A DNA stretch of 5,637 nucleotides, from the NCBI GenBank assembly GCA_003483675.1, contig DMYK01000374.1:1-5637 (forward strand), written 5' to 3'. Each line of letters starts with the position of its first letter. The first letter of the stretch is position 1. Of the stretch, positions 5,022-5,637 are shown piece after piece. Source of the stretch: Microcoleaceae cyanobacterium UBA11344 (GTDB lineage: Bacteria > Cyanobacteriota > Cyanobacteriia > Cyanobacteriales > Microcoleaceae). Made by a program: the position numbers and the translations under genes. Under the pieces are notes generated by a model. The model was not told the DNA's origin and did not search any database. It worked only from the letters and a program-made list of their open reading frames with translations.

Positions 5022-5246
5022 CTAAGCAAACTCAAAAACAGGTGTTTCAATCACCCTAGTAGGCTTTCTATCTTCCCAAATCATCTTCTGTAACCGTTCC
5101 ACAGTTTCAGGCGAAAAAAATCGCTCTCCCGTTTCCAAACACACTCTAGCAGGAACATTTTCAATAATAATAAACTTACCATTGATTTCAAGCGTGTAAG
5201 TTACCTTTTGTTCCACCATTGTTTCTTGCCAAATGTCATTGTTCAT
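5022..5246 (-). CDS. YgiT-type antitoxin-like protein lacking its zinc ligands
   Basis: This 74-aa protein is encoded downstream of the DUF4258 gene and overlaps it by 11 nt, with GAGGA just ahead of its ATG inside the upstream gene's last codons. V-P-A-R-V-C-L-E-T-G-E-R-F-F-S-P-E-T-V-E-R-L (31-52) matches the second half of the YgiT/MqsA-like N-terminal domain, where family members usually read V-C-x-x-C-G-E. Here the second Cys is Thr39, and the N-terminal C-x-x-C pair is absent, leaving one Cys (36). The E-T-P-V-F-E-F-A tail is typical of short members. The gene ends before any helix-turn-helix, so DNA binding is not evident. Partnership with DUF4258 proteins is established. The role as antitoxin is inferred from arrangement. 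A shorter start at Met10 (65 aa) is possible. Confidence 0.75.
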   Translation of the reverse strand: MNNDIWQETMVEQKVTYTLEINGKFIIIENVPARVCLETGERFFSPETVERLQKMIWEDRKPTRVIETPVFEFA

Positions 5247-5559
5247 TTTGATTTATCCTCAACTTAAAATCCATCCAAATTTTCCTATCTGGTTCGTATA
5301 AAGTAATGATTTTTACCAAAGGACGAGATGGATAACTGCACTGAACGTGCAAAGGTCTATTGGCAATGGTGAAGCCGAAAATCAAACAGCTTGGGCCATA
5401 TTTGTCCTTGGGATAATCTTCGATAACTTCACCAGCCATTATTGCTTCCCGGAGTTCTTGTACGCTGATACCGCGAACTATGCTTTGGTTTACTGCGTGT
5501 TGTGAAAACTCAAAATCATTTTGTACAATTTTGGCACGTATTTTTTCAATTATTGTCAT
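5236..5559 (-). CDS. DUF4258 family protein, putative toxin
   Basis: This 107-aa product has the DUF4258 pattern from end to end: F-E-F-S-Q-H-A-V (16-23) with conserved His21, R-G-I-S-V-Q-E-L (29-36), the E-V-I-E-D-Y-P segment (44-50), D-K-Y-G-P-S-C-L (52-59), R-P-L-H-V-Q-C-S (68-75), and K-I-I-T-L-Y-E-P (83-90). Length matches intact members. It is cytoplasmic, with no signal peptide. In many bacteria this family is encoded directly before a YgiT-type zinc-finger protein, as here, and is treated as the toxin of a type II system; a RelE-like RNase fold has been suggested, but the activity is not shown by sequence. The start at 5559 has no strong Shine-Dalgarno, and in-frame codons upstream soon reach a stop. 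Transcription probably starts within or beyond the repeats at 5558-5624. Confidence 0.82.
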   Translation of the reverse strand: MTIIEKIRAKIVQNDFEFSQHAVNQSIVRGISVQELREAIMAGEVIEDYPKDKYGPSCLIFGFTIANRPLHVQCSYPSRPLVKIITLYEPDRKIWMDFKLRINQNEQ

Positions 5560-5624
5560 AGTTTCATATCATAATAGTTTCCTATCATATCTATAAGTTA
5601 ACATATCTATAAGTTAACATAAAA
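5558..5624 (-). promoter_or_regulatory. Four 16-bp-spaced repeats, candidate operator of the toxin-antitoxin pair
   Basis: Units at 5558-5573 and 5574-5589 differ at one base. Units at 5593-5608 and 5609-5624 are near-identical to each other (part of CATATCTATAAGTTAA repeated at 5586-5601 and 5602-5617). On the minus strand all resemble GATATG-(AA/TT)-AAC-T(T)AT. The two outer units contain the palindrome GTTAAC with partly symmetric flanks. The innermost unit reaches into the toxin start codon. Such arrays upstream of toxin-antitoxin genes are often autoregulatory operators, which is inferred here. No convincing -35/-10 pair was picked. Confidence 0.5.
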
Positions 5625-5637
5625 GCAAAAATTGTTA

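Noticed and set aside
5558..5637. CRISPR array or replication iterons at the right edge
   Set aside because: Units are adjacent with no unique spacers, only four copies, and no cas or replication gene is near. Position over a toxin-antitoxin start fits an operator better.

Overview
The window looks like cyanobacterial chromosome, probably from a filamentous Oscillatoriales-type genome (the order is inferred, not shown). The main evidence is the octamer GCGATCGC (HIP1), which occurs six times without mismatch (starts 299, 371, 2228, 2891, 4020, 4277), against about 0.1 expected by chance in 5.6 kb. Several 7/8 matches add to this, as do the AT-rich codon use, the many signal peptides ending in an Ala-Gln type junction, and a perfect match to the RpaB HLR1 box.

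Layout. Bases 1-247 hold no convincing gene but contain a promoter/leader segment (about 59-145). Six plus-strand ORFs follow, each opening with a signal-peptide-like N-terminus: a 164-aa protein with an internal duplication (248-742); a 187-aa protein with two BamE/SmpA-like half modules (909-1472); a 223-aa protein of unknown family (1524-2195); a 571-aa two-part protein with a low-complexity linker (2220-3935); a 62-aa ORF that looks like the N-terminal stump of a longer secreted protein (4012-4200); and a 244-aa protein ending in a PPC-type beta domain (4269-5003). On the minus strand, convergent with these, is a two-gene toxin-antitoxin-like module: a DUF4258 protein (5236-5559) followed by an overlapping YgiT-type partner (5022-5246). 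Its upstream region carries four 16-bp-spaced repeats (5558-5624).

How the parts relate. The 909, 1524 and 2220 genes are closely spaced (51 and 24 nt), have good Shine-Dalgarno sequences and no visible terminator between them, so they probably form one operon driven by the promoter near 788-830. The 248 gene and the 909 gene share a duplicated upstream cassette (34 of 40 aligned columns in the core). Both copies contain a minus-oriented HLR1-like box, which suggests common control by the RpaB light/stress regulator. The exported products have no recognised enzymatic function. The cluster is best described as a set of uncharacterised periplasmic or secreted proteins, followed by an accessory toxin-antitoxin island. 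I see no rRNA, tRNA, CRISPR array, transposase or origin.
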